34,569 bases of DNA, from contig JAIRUN010000093.1 of the NCBI GenBank assembly GCA_031254365.1, positions 1 to 34,569 of the forward strand, read 5' to 3'. This stretch comes from Treponema sp. GTDB lineage: Bacteria; Spirochaetota; Spirochaetia; Treponematales; Breznakiellaceae. The notes below the pieces were generated by a model. The model was not told where the DNA came from. It saw only the letters and a list, made by a program, of their open reading frames with translations, and did no database searches. Position numbers and translations under genes: made by a program. Shown here piece by piece: positions 18,032 through 26,562 of this stretch (positions are counted from its first letter, which is position 1; the number at the start of each line of letters is the position of its first letter).

Positions 18032-19127
18032 TATTGATCCCAATATGGCGCACCCTCAACGAAACATACAAAATTATGTTTTTGGGGCAATTCTCGTTTT
18101 GCTTCTTCTGGCAGTGCTGCGGCTGCTGGCTCCCATTTTTACGGCTTTGCTCTGGTCAACCCTGCTGTACATTTTAATAAGTCCGCTGCACCGCCTCCTG
18201 ATACGGAACCTTAATTTTGATACCCTGAAAGGAAAAATTCTGCGAAACGTGTGGGCCGTTGTGTTTACTTTGGGGACGATAGTCATTATTCTTTTTCCCC
18301 TTTCATTTGTCATTTCGATTTTCTTCAGGCAGTTTATGGAAATGGTGCGTTATGCCCGCGACATCCTGAATGAAAGGCCGGAATATCTGAATGATATTTT
18401 TGAAAAAATAGCTGAAATTATGCGCGATATTTCCGCCGGGCAGGCTTATATAACTGCCGAAGATATAAGACATCAGATCATAAATTTTCTAACCACCCAG
18501 CAGCAGCGCATACTGGGCATTGGCAGCAGTGTTTTTCGGTACATCGGCAGCTTTTCCATAAATATGCTGTTAATGACATTTTCAATATTTTTCTTTTTTG
18601 TTGACGGCCCGTATCTTGCCCGGCTGGTATTGGGGGCCATTCCGATTAGAAGCGAATATATCAGCACCCTTACTACGAAATTTCTGGACATAACCCGTAA
18701 CCTGTTTCTGGGTTATATAATTGTAGCGGCCCTGCAATCATCAATAGCATATATTATTTATACAATTTTCGGAGTTAAGGGCTCGCTGGTGCTTGCAGTC
18801 ATTACCTTCTTCCTTGTATTTATTCCCATGTTTGGGGCAACGGTGATATGGATTCCTGTAGGCATTATGAAAATTGCAGGCGGAGATATAGCGGGCGGCA
18901 TTTTATTCATGATTGTTTCAGCGATTTTTATTTCCGGGACCGACAATATACTGAGGCCCTTCTTCCTGAAAGACCGTATACGGCTCCATCCCCTGATAAT
19001 ACTGTTTGCCATATTCGGCGGATTGGCTACGTTTGGCTTTAACGGATTTATTCTCGGCCCGGTACTGGTGATATTTTTCCTGACTGTACTGGATATGTTT
19101 TTAACAGAACACAAGATCAAGCAATAA
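18024..19127 (+). CDS. AI-2E family transporter (PerM-like)
   Basis: GAGGAGG RBS upstream of ATG 18024; overlaps TPR stop by 8 nt; polytopic, with GVKGSLVLAVITFFLVFIPMFGATVIWIPVG and LILFAIFGGLATFGFNGFILGPVL. Confidence 0.9.
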   Translation: MSNIDPNMAHPQRNIQNYVFGAILVLLLLAVLRLLAPIFTALLWSTLLYILISPLHRLLIRNLNFDTLKGKILRNVWAVVFTLGTIVIILFPLSFVISIFFRQFMEMVRYARDILNERPEYLNDIFEKIAEIMRDISAGQAYITAEDIRHQIINFLTTQQQRILGIGSSVFRYIGSFSINMLLMTFSIFFFFVDGPYLARLVLGAIPIRSEYISTLTTKFLDITRNLFLGYIIVAALQSSIAYIIYTIFGVKGSLVLAVITFFLVFIPMFGATVIWIPVGIMKIAGGDIAGGILFMIVSAIFISGTDNILRPFFLKDRIRLHPLIILFAIFGGLATFGFNGFILGPVLVIFFLTVLDMFLTEHKIKQ

Positions 19128-19132
19128 ACAAA

Positions 19133-19417
19133 TTAAGAATGTGGTTCGTCTGTTCCTCTTTTTTTTCGCTGGAGGTGAATTGCCAAATGGAATGTACTGA
19201 TTATCAAGGTTAACACAAACGAAACTATTGAAAAAGCAATCAGCACAGTAACATTGTTAACAATGCCGGATAACTGGGGTACAAAACCCAGTACCAACAG
19301 CAAGGTGACGATAGAACAGGGTATATACAGGCAAATCAGAAAAAGGATTATTACTGACAGGCGGTTTCTGCTTGCCAAGAATTTCCTGAGATTTACTTTC
19401 TGTTCTTTTTCCGGCAT
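19133..19417 (-). CDS. Small two-TM membrane protein, unknown function
   Basis: ATG at 19417 (MPEKEQKVNLRKFLASRNRL) followed by two hydrophobic segments. Confidence 0.55.
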   Translation of the reverse strand: MPEKEQKVNLRKFLASRNRLSVIILFLICLYIPCSIVTLLLVLGFVPQLSGIVNNVTVLIAFSIVSFVLTLIISTFHLAIHLQRKKRGTDEPHS

Positions 19418-19448
19418 ATATATATAATAACAAATTCTGGCCCTGGGG

Positions 19449-20648
19449 TCAATGATTATTTTTTTCCAGTTCGAAAAAAACATCGCGGAGAAAGGCATCC
19501 AGAAAGAGCATTCCCTTACGCGAAGGGGCTAAAGCCGGCGCTGCCGCATTTTCAAAAAAGCCTTGCTCCTGCCAGTGGGCAATGGCGCGGGGAATACATT
19601 CCGCAATGCCACGGCCAAAACGCTGTTGGAACAGGACCGCATCCGGCCCTTTGCCGCAGCGGAAACCCATGAGCAGACTCTCCCTCATCAGAACCGCCTG
19701 ATCCAGTTCTTCAACAATGGCCCTTGAAAAAGCGGGTCGCGGCGCAACGAGATATGCGTCAATATCCGCGGCATAACTCAAGCGTCTGCCGGTTCCGGTT
19801 TCATCATTGATGATGGTTCCTGACGCGGCAGGGCCTGCTGCCAGCCAGCTTTCCATGCGCCAGTACCGGAGATTGTGGACGCAGTATTTTTCCGGCAGGG
19901 CAAAGTTGGAAATTTCATACTGCGGGAAACCTGCCTGTTCCAGAGCATCCCTGCCAATAAGCCAGAGCGCGTCAGCTTCGCTTATGTCAGGCAGGGAAAC
20001 CATGCCCTGGCGTAAGTTTTGTTCAAGCGGCGTATCCTGCTCCACAGTCAGGCTGTACAGCGAAACATGGGAAGGCTCAAAAGCAAGAAGCCGCTTGATA
20101 TCATCCAGCAGAATGTTTTCGGTTTGGAAGGGAAGGCCGCTGATGAGGTCAGCCGAGAACGCGCCGGGAAAATAGCGCGCGGCCAGAGCAAGCCGCTCAT
20201 CAAGAATGTTGGCATTGCCCAGCCGGTGTATTGCCCGGCGGGACGGCTCATAAAAACTCTGTATACCCAGACTGAGCCGGTTCACGCCTCCTGTCCGGCA
20301 GGTCTGCAGAAAATCATCATCCGCTGATTCGGGATTTGCCTCCACGGTGAATTCCACCGGCGTACTGTCCATGCCGGACAACAGGGAAGAAAGCCCCGCA
20401 AGCAGGCGGCCCACGCGCCGCGCCCCCAGCACAGAGGGAGTTCCGCCGCCAATGTATACAGTGGGAACCTGCCGTATGCCAGAAAAACTGAATTGATCTT
20501 CAATATCAGCTAACACTGCCGTGACGTATTGATCCAGCCGCTGCTCATCCTGTCCCGCGCTGTTAGCCGCAACTGAATAAAAATCGCAGTAATCACAGGC
20601 CCCGGCGCAGAATGGAATGTGAATATACAGCGAGGCTGCTGTGTTCAT
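19449..20648 (-). CDS. hemW: Radical SAM HemW (coproporphyrinogen III oxidase-like)
   Basis: 399 aa; YIHIPFCAGACDYCDFYS (CxxxCxxC), YIGGGTPS, NRLSLGIQSF, ISGLPFQT. Confidence 0.93.
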   Translation of the reverse strand: MNTAASLYIHIPFCAGACDYCDFYSVAANSAGQDEQRLDQYVTAVLADIEDQFSFSGIRQVPTVYIGGGTPSVLGARRVGRLLAGLSSLLSGMDSTPVEFTVEANPESADDDFLQTCRTGGVNRLSLGIQSFYEPSRRAIHRLGNANILDERLALAARYFPGAFSADLISGLPFQTENILLDDIKRLLAFEPSHVSLYSLTVEQDTPLEQNLRQGMVSLPDISEADALWLIGRDALEQAGFPQYEISNFALPEKYCVHNLRYWRMESWLAAGPAASGTIINDETGTGRRLSYAADIDAYLVAPRPAFSRAIVEELDQAVLMRESLLMGFRCGKGPDAVLFQQRFGRGIAECIPRAIAHWQEQGFFENAAAPALAPSRKGMLFLDAFLRDVFFELEKNNH

Positions 20649-20663
20649 TAAAGCGGCGATTCC

Positions 20664-21392
20664 TTATGGAAGCCCAATTCTTGAAAGGGGCCAATACCGG
20701 AATACGACTCTGCCGGAGACAAGTTCAGTGGGAACCGGCCCCCATGTACGGGAATCGCTGGTGCTGCTGCGATCATCAGAAAGAACAAAACACTCTCCGG
20801 TTCCCAGATTTAAGAGTTCCATGTTTCCCGAAAAGGGAAGGGACTCATCCCAGAGCGCGGGCACATGGGGGATATTCGGGTAATATGGTTTGTCAGAAAG
20901 CTCAAATTCGGTAAGGGTATAGGAATCGCCCGCGGGCCGTATGCGCATAACAAAGTTGTTCATGCTGATTTCATCACCGGGAAGGCCGATGAGCCGCTTG
21001 AAATACAAACGTTCTTCTTTTGCGAATATGCTTGCCCGCTGGGCAGTACAGAAACGGACAATGCTGTCCGCTATCACCAGCGACATTTTTCTCTGTTCCC
21101 TGAGTCCGGTATCAACCAGTACAATTTGCCCCCGCTTGAACGGAGATGTATATTCTGTTCCCCTGATCTGTGTCAGGAGGGACGGAAGTGTGGCAGACAT
21201 CACTATAAAGCGATCCCCGGCCTGTAAACCCGGCTGCATGCTTTCATTCTGTAATACCCACACTGAAACAAACAAGGCGCTTATGAGGTTATACAGGGTA
21301 AACAGAACAAGCAGCACAATGACAGCCCGCAAAAGACGGCGGCGCTCGTGCTTTTGCGCGGTGTATGAATATCGTACTGACCGGTCAAACAT
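20664..21392 (-). CDS. lepB: Signal peptidase I (second copy)
   Basis: 242 aa; N-terminal TM, NESMQPGLQAGD (catalytic Ser), LYFKRLIGLPGDEI (catalytic Lys), FVLSDDRSSTSDSRTWGPV. Confidence 0.92.
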   Translation of the reverse strand: MFDRSVRYSYTAQKHERRRLLRAVIVLLVLFTLYNLISALFVSVWVLQNESMQPGLQAGDRFIVMSATLPSLLTQIRGTEYTSPFKRGQIVLVDTGLREQRKMSLVIADSIVRFCTAQRASIFAKEERLYFKRLIGLPGDEISMNNFVMRIRPAGDSYTLTEFELSDKPYYPNIPHVPALWDESLPFSGNMELLNLGTGECFVLSDDRSSTSDSRTWGPVPTELVSGRVVFRYWPLSRIGLP

Positions 21393-21413
21393 TCGGCGTG
21401 TTTCCTTGTTTCC

Positions 21414-22409
21414 CTAGCGGAACGATCCAAAACGGTTCAGCGGCCAGTGGATCATCATGCCTTTACCCAGCACTTTTGATTCTCTTACCGGCCCAAAATA
21501 GCGCCCATCGCGGGAATTATCCCGGTTGTCTCCCAGCGGAAGTATCCGGCCTTCATTGATATACCAGCCCAGATGCTGGCGGGCCATGAGCGCCGCATAA
21601 CGGCGGTCATGGGGCAAAGCCCCCCGCAACGTTTCCAGTCTGGCTTTTTCACGGGCAAGATGATCATCGGCGCGGATGCCGCCTGTCTGCGCCGCAACAT
21701 TGCGCAGCCGTTCAGGTATGGCAAGCCCCAAATTCTGGTATGCCGTTACCTGACCCACCGCTTCCAGCACAGGGTATTGTTCCATTTGTATGAGTCGACT
21801 GATGTGGTGTTTCCAGCCCCGCGCCGCAGCATAGTCCCGCTCATTGATCCAATGGTCCTCCCCGGCAAAACGCACTTTCATTTCACCCCTTTCCATGACA
21901 AAATGATCCCCGCCCTTGCCCACAGCCCGCTTGATCAGGAAATGCGGGCGGGGGTCCCCTGCTTCATCCCGGTCAATATCAACCAGCGTAATGGTAAGCA
22001 TGTAGATGACCCGCTGGGCAATGTCAAAGACTGTCCCTTTTGAAATATACGAAGGATTCTCAAAAATGATGATGTCATTGCGTTTGGGATGTATGGGGCT
22101 GGGCAGCTTGCCCACACCGGGAAGGAGTTCAGGCCCGTAGATGATTTTATTGACAAAGATATGATCGCCGATGAGCAGGGTATCGATCATGGAGCCTGAG
22201 GGGATTTGATACGCCTGTATAAGGTATTGATTGGCAAGCAACACCATGCCCGCGGCCCAGAGAAAGGCCTCGATCCAGTCCAGGGCCTGATTTTTTGCCC
22301 GCTGTTTTTCTTTTTTGATACGCCGGATTCGGTTCCGCCGGGTTAAATACGCCTCGGTGATACTTTGGAGTCGATCAAAAAAATCAGCGTTCCGGGTGTT
22401 CTGAGACAT
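21414..22409 (-). CDS. lepB: Signal peptidase I (first copy, with large insertion)
   Basis: ATG at 22409 (MSQNTRNADFFDRL); IPSGSMIDTLLIGDHIFVNK, FLIKRAVGKGGDHF, ILPLGDNRDNSRDGRYFGPV. Confidence 0.92.
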   Translation of the reverse strand: MSQNTRNADFFDRLQSITEAYLTRRNRIRRIKKEKQRAKNQALDWIEAFLWAAGMVLLANQYLIQAYQIPSGSMIDTLLIGDHIFVNKIIYGPELLPGVGKLPSPIHPKRNDIIIFENPSYISKGTVFDIAQRVIYMLTITLVDIDRDEAGDPRPHFLIKRAVGKGGDHFVMERGEMKVRFAGEDHWINERDYAAARGWKHHISRLIQMEQYPVLEAVGQVTAYQNLGLAIPERLRNVAAQTGGIRADDHLAREKARLETLRGALPHDRRYAALMARQHLGWYINEGRILPLGDNRDNSRDGRYFGPVRESKVLGKGMMIHWPLNRFGSFR

Positions 22410-22466
22410 TATTACGTAACCATACCATGAACAGGCCCCACAGGGCAACAGCATGGCATACCCGTC

Positions 22467-22504
22467 TGAGGGGAGCTTGGCGGCTAGCCGCCAAGCTCCC
22501 CTCA
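22467..22504. repeat. Perfect 38-bp zero-loop palindrome TGAGGGGAGCTTGGCGGCTAGCCGCCAAGCTCCCCTCA
   Basis: 19-bp arms matched base by base about centre 22485/22486; pairing breaks at 22466/22505. Confidence 0.95.
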
Positions 22505-22509
22505 AGCAG

Positions 22510-22590
22510 CCAAAAAAAGGTGACTGACACCTTTTCTATGACAAATTTGCTGTTTTTGTCAGAATAAACGGTGTCAGTCACCTTTTTTGG
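22510..22590. repeat. Nested inverted repeat: REP-like arms CCAAAAAAAGGTGACTGACACC / GGTGTCAGTCACCTTTTTTGG around an inner TGACAAA...TTTGTCA hairpin
   Basis: Left arm 22510-22531, right arm 22570-22590, inner element 22539-22561. Confidence 0.9.
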
Positions 22591-22746
22591 AGAAATGTAT
22601 TTTTTTCAAAAAAACTTGATATTTTTCATTTGATGTGGCATCTTGATCCATCAAGTACCCAAAATTAAAAATAAATATTATGCCTCCCCCCGCACGGTTA
22701 TGTCGCTGATGGGCCGGGAAAATCGTCATTCGAAGGATTATGATTT

Positions 22747-22998
22747 ATGAACAAAGCGCGACAGCCAGAACTTGTGAATAAAATATTTACCGGAGATGAC
22801 GGCGACAAATATGAAGGCGAGCGGTTTATTACCGTAAGCAATCCAGCCATGCCGAGCGGTATGTCGGTAACAAGGATTAATTATCATCAAGGGAAAATTC
22901 ACGGCACACCTGCGATTGTGTATCCGGATGGCCTCGAAGAATCTTGGGAACACGGCACATTTACCGGAGTATACCGGCTACCGTATGCCGAGCGGTGA
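22747..22998 (+). CDS. Small hypothetical protein with a MORN-like segment
   Basis: 83 aa; GKIHGTPAIVYPDGLEESWEHGTFTGVY resembles MORN-type YxDGxxxxG repeats; no strong RBS seen. Confidence 0.45.
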   Translation: MNKARQPELVNKIFTGDDGDKYEGERFITVSNPAMPSGMSVTRINYHQGKIHGTPAIVYPDGLEESWEHGTFTGVYRLPYAER

Positions 22999-23054
22999 GG
23001 ACAAAAGTTGACTCGGTTGTCAAAACGTTCATAATAATATTTTATAGGGGTGAC

Positions 23055-23079
23055 AAAAAAGGTGACTGACACCTTTTCT
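23055..23079 (+). repeat. Second direct copy of AAAAAAGGTGACTGACACCTTTTCT (REP-like)
   Basis: Identical 25 nt at 22513-22537. Confidence 0.92.
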
Positions 23080-23214
23080 GGCCTGTATCCATTACCATAA
23101 ACCAGCAGAGTAAATGACACCAAACTAACGGCGGATAAATTAAACCCAGATTTCGGCTTTTAAGTAATGCCCTTGCTTAACCACGAAAAAAGACTTCAAA
23201 CGAAGCGAATTTTC

Positions 23215-23240
23215 TTGACTATTTTAGTAATTTTTGTATT
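23215..23240 (+). promoter_or_regulatory. Predicted sigma70-type promoter for the DeoR-family gene
   Basis: TTGACT at 23215-23220, AT-rich TATTTT/TATAAA downstream, in the intergenic region before ATG 23300; -10 assignment ambiguous. Confidence 0.35.
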
Positions 23241-23299
23241 TTATAAATAGGGGGAGAGAAAAATTCCCCGCGGCGCCGCAAAAGACAGGAGAAAAAATC

Positions 23300-24073
23300 A
23301 TGACAAACAGACACTCAAAGATTCTTGAAATCCTGGCGAAATGTCGGCGTATAGAAGTAAATGTACTGGCGGAAATGCTGAATGTATCCCAGGTAACGAT
23401 ACGTAAAGATTTGGAGCATCTTGAAGAACGGGGCCTTATCCGCCGTGAACATGGGTACGCCAGCCTGGATGGTACGGATGATGTAGGCAGGCGTATGGCT
23501 TACAATTACGACATCAAACGGCGGATCGCCAAAGCCGCTGCCGCAACGGTAGAGGAAGGCGAAACAGTGATGATCGAGTCAGGTTCCTGCTGCGCGTTTC
23601 TGGCGGAAGAACTGGCTCTGGCGCAGAAAGATATTACCATTATCACTAATTCGGTTTTCATCACCAATTATATCCGTCATGCGCCCCGTACCAAAATAAT
23701 TCTCCTGGGCGGCTATTATCAGCCTGAATCCCAGGTGCTGGTGGGGCCAATGACAAGAAAATGCGGTGAAATTTTCTTCTCCGACAAATTCTTCATAGGG
23801 ACTGATGGTTTTATTCCTGATTTCGGCTTTACCGGCAAGGATCATCTGCGGGTGCAAACGGTGATGGATCTGGCGGAAAATGCCCGTGAAATAATCGTTC
23901 TGACTGACGCGGAAAAATTCCAGCATAAGGGTGTACTTGGGCTGGTAACTCTGGAAAGGGTCTCCAGTGTGTATACCGATGAGCGAATCCCCGAATTTGC
24001 CGAAACAATGCTGCTGAACAAAAATATTGCGCTTCACAAGGTTCCTGAGAAAAATCCTGAACAGGAGGCGTGA
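23300..24073 (+). CDS. DeoR/GlpR-family transcriptional regulator
   Basis: ATG 23300 with CAGGAGA upstream; RHSKILEILAKCRRIEVNVLAEMLNVSQVTIRKDLEHLEERGLIRREHG HTH and DeoRC sugar-phosphate sensor domain. Confidence 0.93.
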   Translation: MTNRHSKILEILAKCRRIEVNVLAEMLNVSQVTIRKDLEHLEERGLIRREHGYASLDGTDDVGRRMAYNYDIKRRIAKAAAATVEEGETVMIESGSCCAFLAEELALAQKDITIITNSVFITNYIRHAPRTKIILLGGYYQPESQVLVGPMTRKCGEIFFSDKFFIGTDGFIPDFGFTGKDHLRVQTVMDLAENAREIIVLTDAEKFQHKGVLGLVTLERVSSVYTDERIPEFAETMLLNKNIALHKVPEKNPEQEA

Positions 24074-24089
24074 ATTATGTCTGATTACC

Positions 24090-25745
24090 TTAATACACGC
24101 CGAGGATGTTCAACAGTCGTTCCTTTTCGATGGAACGAAGGAAATTTGCCAGCCGCGGACCCTGATCTTTGCCAATTAGGGCCTGATACGCGGCGCGGAA
24201 CAAGGCCTTTCCATCAAGACCGGCCTTTCCCGCAGTTGCATATATCGCTTCGGCGCAGACCTTGTCGTCACTGAAGGTTTCAATGCGGGCGATTACATCA
24301 TCCCGCAGCAGCCTGATGGCGGCGCATTCCGCCCCGGCAAGTTCGGCCCGCTCGCCTGCCTGCCGCAGCGCAAAACGGAATTCTTCCGGGGCGCAGTTGT
24401 CCACCCAGTATCTCGCGCAGAGCGCCCGCGCCCGCAGCGCGGGGAGTTGTTCCGGTTTCGGGCCCGGCGCGGTTCCACAAGAGAGGTCAGCAAGTGTTTT
24501 TTCAATATCGCCGTCTGCAATTTGAATCAGATTGCAAAAATGACGGAAGGGAATCTGAAACGGGGGGCTCATGTTCTCAAGGGGCAGGGTTTTCCCATCA
24601 GCGTCAAGCGCAATTTGGGAAAGCTCGTAAATACGCCGTTCCCAGCGGTAAGTATTTTCATCTTTTGCGGGCTCCATCTTCCAGGCGATCCGCTCGGTCT
24701 TGTCATAATCTTCGTAAATTTTTATCACATCAAGATCAAACGAAATGGTAAATTCCGTATTGGGCCGTGTGCCGGCAAAGAGGTAACGCGCCAGTTCCGG
24801 CGTGTATACTTTTAGCACGTCCTCGATGGTAATTACATTCCCCGATGAGGACGACATTTTTCCCGGCAGTCCCTTGGTTCCGATAAAGTCATAGCGGAAG
24901 GTAATGGGCGCGTCCCAATCATACACATCCTTGCACACATGGCGGGCGGTATCAAAGCTGCCCCCCTGACTGTGATGATCCTTGCCCGCAGGTTCAAAAT
25001 CAACTTTTTCGTATTCCCAGCGCATGGGCCAATCAACCCGCCAACTCAGTTTGATTCCTTTGGCGCTGCGAATATCGGCGTTTTCCGTATGGCCGCAGGC
25101 ATTACAGTGGTAACTCAAGCCCCATTCGCCGTCCCAGCCGTCAATATCGGTCTTATCTTTATTACAGGCGCTGCAAAATACACTGACCGGCCACCATTCG
25201 CCCTGTATCTTGTGTTCCTCATCGCGGAATTTATCGAGGATATTTTTCAGCGCGTCACGATGTTCCAGCGCCCGGCGAATTCCTTGCGCATAACGGGAAG
25301 ATTGATACCGTTCCGCCTGGCAGATATATTCGGGATGAATTCCCACAATGGGAAGCACGGTTTCCACATCAACTTCGTGATGGCGGGCATAGCTTGAATC
25401 CCGTTCCCAGGGATCGGGAACCATAGTAATGGGGAAGCGCAGGTACGATTCAAGTTCCGCCTGTTTGGGCATATTCGCCGGTACTTTGCGGAACACATCA
25501 TAATCGTCCCAAGAATAGATAAAGCGTACTTTTTTTCCTTTGTCACGGAGCGCGCGCACCACCAAATCAACCGAGATTATTTCCCTGAAGTTACCGATAT
25601 GCACCGTGCCTGACGGGGTGATCCCCGAAGCGCAGGTATAGAGTTCCTTCTCGCCTTTTTCAAAAATTATTTTCGCGGCAGTTTCATCAGCCCAATGCGC
25701 CCCGGCGCGCTGCGCAGATGTCTTTTTTTGCTCGTTGTTGCTCAT
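24090..25745 (-). CDS. lysS: Lysine--tRNA ligase, class I
   Basis: 551 aa; ITPSGTVHIGNFRE (HIGH-type) and GLPGKMSSSSGN (KMSKS-type) motifs; class I LysRS architecture with Cys-rich zinc site. Confidence 0.95.
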   Translation of the reverse strand: MSNNEQKKTSAQRAGAHWADETAAKIIFEKGEKELYTCASGITPSGTVHIGNFREIISVDLVVRALRDKGKKVRFIYSWDDYDVFRKVPANMPKQAELESYLRFPITMVPDPWERDSSYARHHEVDVETVLPIVGIHPEYICQAERYQSSRYAQGIRRALEHRDALKNILDKFRDEEHKIQGEWWPVSVFCSACNKDKTDIDGWDGEWGLSYHCNACGHTENADIRSAKGIKLSWRVDWPMRWEYEKVDFEPAGKDHHSQGGSFDTARHVCKDVYDWDAPITFRYDFIGTKGLPGKMSSSSGNVITIEDVLKVYTPELARYLFAGTRPNTEFTISFDLDVIKIYEDYDKTERIAWKMEPAKDENTYRWERRIYELSQIALDADGKTLPLENMSPPFQIPFRHFCNLIQIADGDIEKTLADLSCGTAPGPKPEQLPALRARALCARYWVDNCAPEEFRFALRQAGERAELAGAECAAIRLLRDDVIARIETFSDDKVCAEAIYATAGKAGLDGKALFRAAYQALIGKDQGPRLANFLRSIEKERLLNILGVY

Positions 25746-25792
25746 GTGTGGTTTATTATACTAAAAGGATGGGCGCTGGACAATGCCTCAGT

Positions 25793-26521
25793 TTATCTTA
25801 CCCTGCGTCCAGGAACTGTAGAACGCTTTAGGTTGTCACTATCTTTTTGAGAAAGTCTAATCAGCAAATACGGCCTTTCACCGGTATATTTTACTATATA
25901 TTGCTTTCCCCCATATTCTACCTCGCCTTTTACATCGCCGGACACGGATGAACCTCGATCCCCAATAGAATGGTAATTCAGATAAAACAAAGCATCCGGT
26001 TCACCGGTAATATTTGAAAACATTAACCGGTTATTGGAATCATCTCCAAAACAAACGGCAAGCACAATGATATCACCTTTGAATTCCATTTTCAGAGCCA
26101 ATCCCTCTGTCTGATCATTGATGATTATAACTTCTTTGGTATGAATATCTTCAAATAGCACCTTTCCTCTTTCCTGTCCCGCTGCCACCACCGTATCTTT
26201 TCTGTCAATTTCATCACGTTCCAATGTAATTCCGCCATCAAGCAAGAGTTGGAATTTGTCTATATTGACGGATACATATCCGTATTTTTCAAGATGAACT
26301 GAACTTTCACGCAATTCTTCCCGGTAATACTCATCAAGGCGCTGTAGAATAGAGGTTGTCAGTTTTACAGGGAGTTCAACGGGCGGCGGCGGCGGCGGTT
26401 GTTGCGGAGGAGGAGGTGGAGGCGGCGGCTGTACCACAGCTTCGGTGTTGGGGCTGCATCCTGAAAACAGTACAAACAAAGACGCCATAAGGATCATTGC
26501 GAAAAAACTTTTACCTTTCAT
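25793..26521 (-). CDS. Lipoprotein with polyproline linker, unknown function
   Basis: 242 aa; lipobox LFVLFSGC then QPPPPPPPPQQPPPPPP. Confidence 0.7.
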   Translation of the reverse strand: MKGKSFFAMILMASLFVLFSGCSPNTEAVVQPPPPPPPPQQPPPPPPVELPVKLTTSILQRLDEYYREELRESSVHLEKYGYVSVNIDKFQLLLDGGITLERDEIDRKDTVVAAGQERGKVLFEDIHTKEVIIINDQTEGLALKMEFKGDIIVLAVCFGDDSNNRLMFSNITGEPDALFYLNYHSIGDRGSSVSGDVKGEVEYGGKQYIVKYTGERPYLLIRLSQKDSDNLKRSTVPGRRVR

Positions 26522-26562
26522 ATAGCTCCTCTGTTAAATTTTATTATTTTCGTTATAGTTTT

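Noticed and set aside
17576-18043. 155-aa antisense ORF rich in YGGFRYG repeats
   Set aside because: Mirror image of the 15-bp repeat in the TPR gene: stop-free antisense frames are expected when a 15-bp unit lacks stops; no RBS or promoter support.
22410-22505. N-terminal extension of the first signal peptidase (MRGAWRLAAKLPSDGYAML...)
   Set aside because: Starts inside the 38-bp palindrome and lacks RBS; internal ATG at 22409 is more plausible.
22384-22581. 65-aa minus ORF upstream of lepB, containing EKVSVTFF
   Set aside because: Reads straight through the palindrome and the REP-like repeat; the shared EKVSVTFF peptide with ORF 22899-23123 is produced by the repeat itself.
22899-23123. 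74-aa minus ORF overlapping the MORN-like ORF and the third repeat copy
   Set aside because: Mostly antisense to the better-supported plus ORF and includes the repeat-derived peptide; no independent support.
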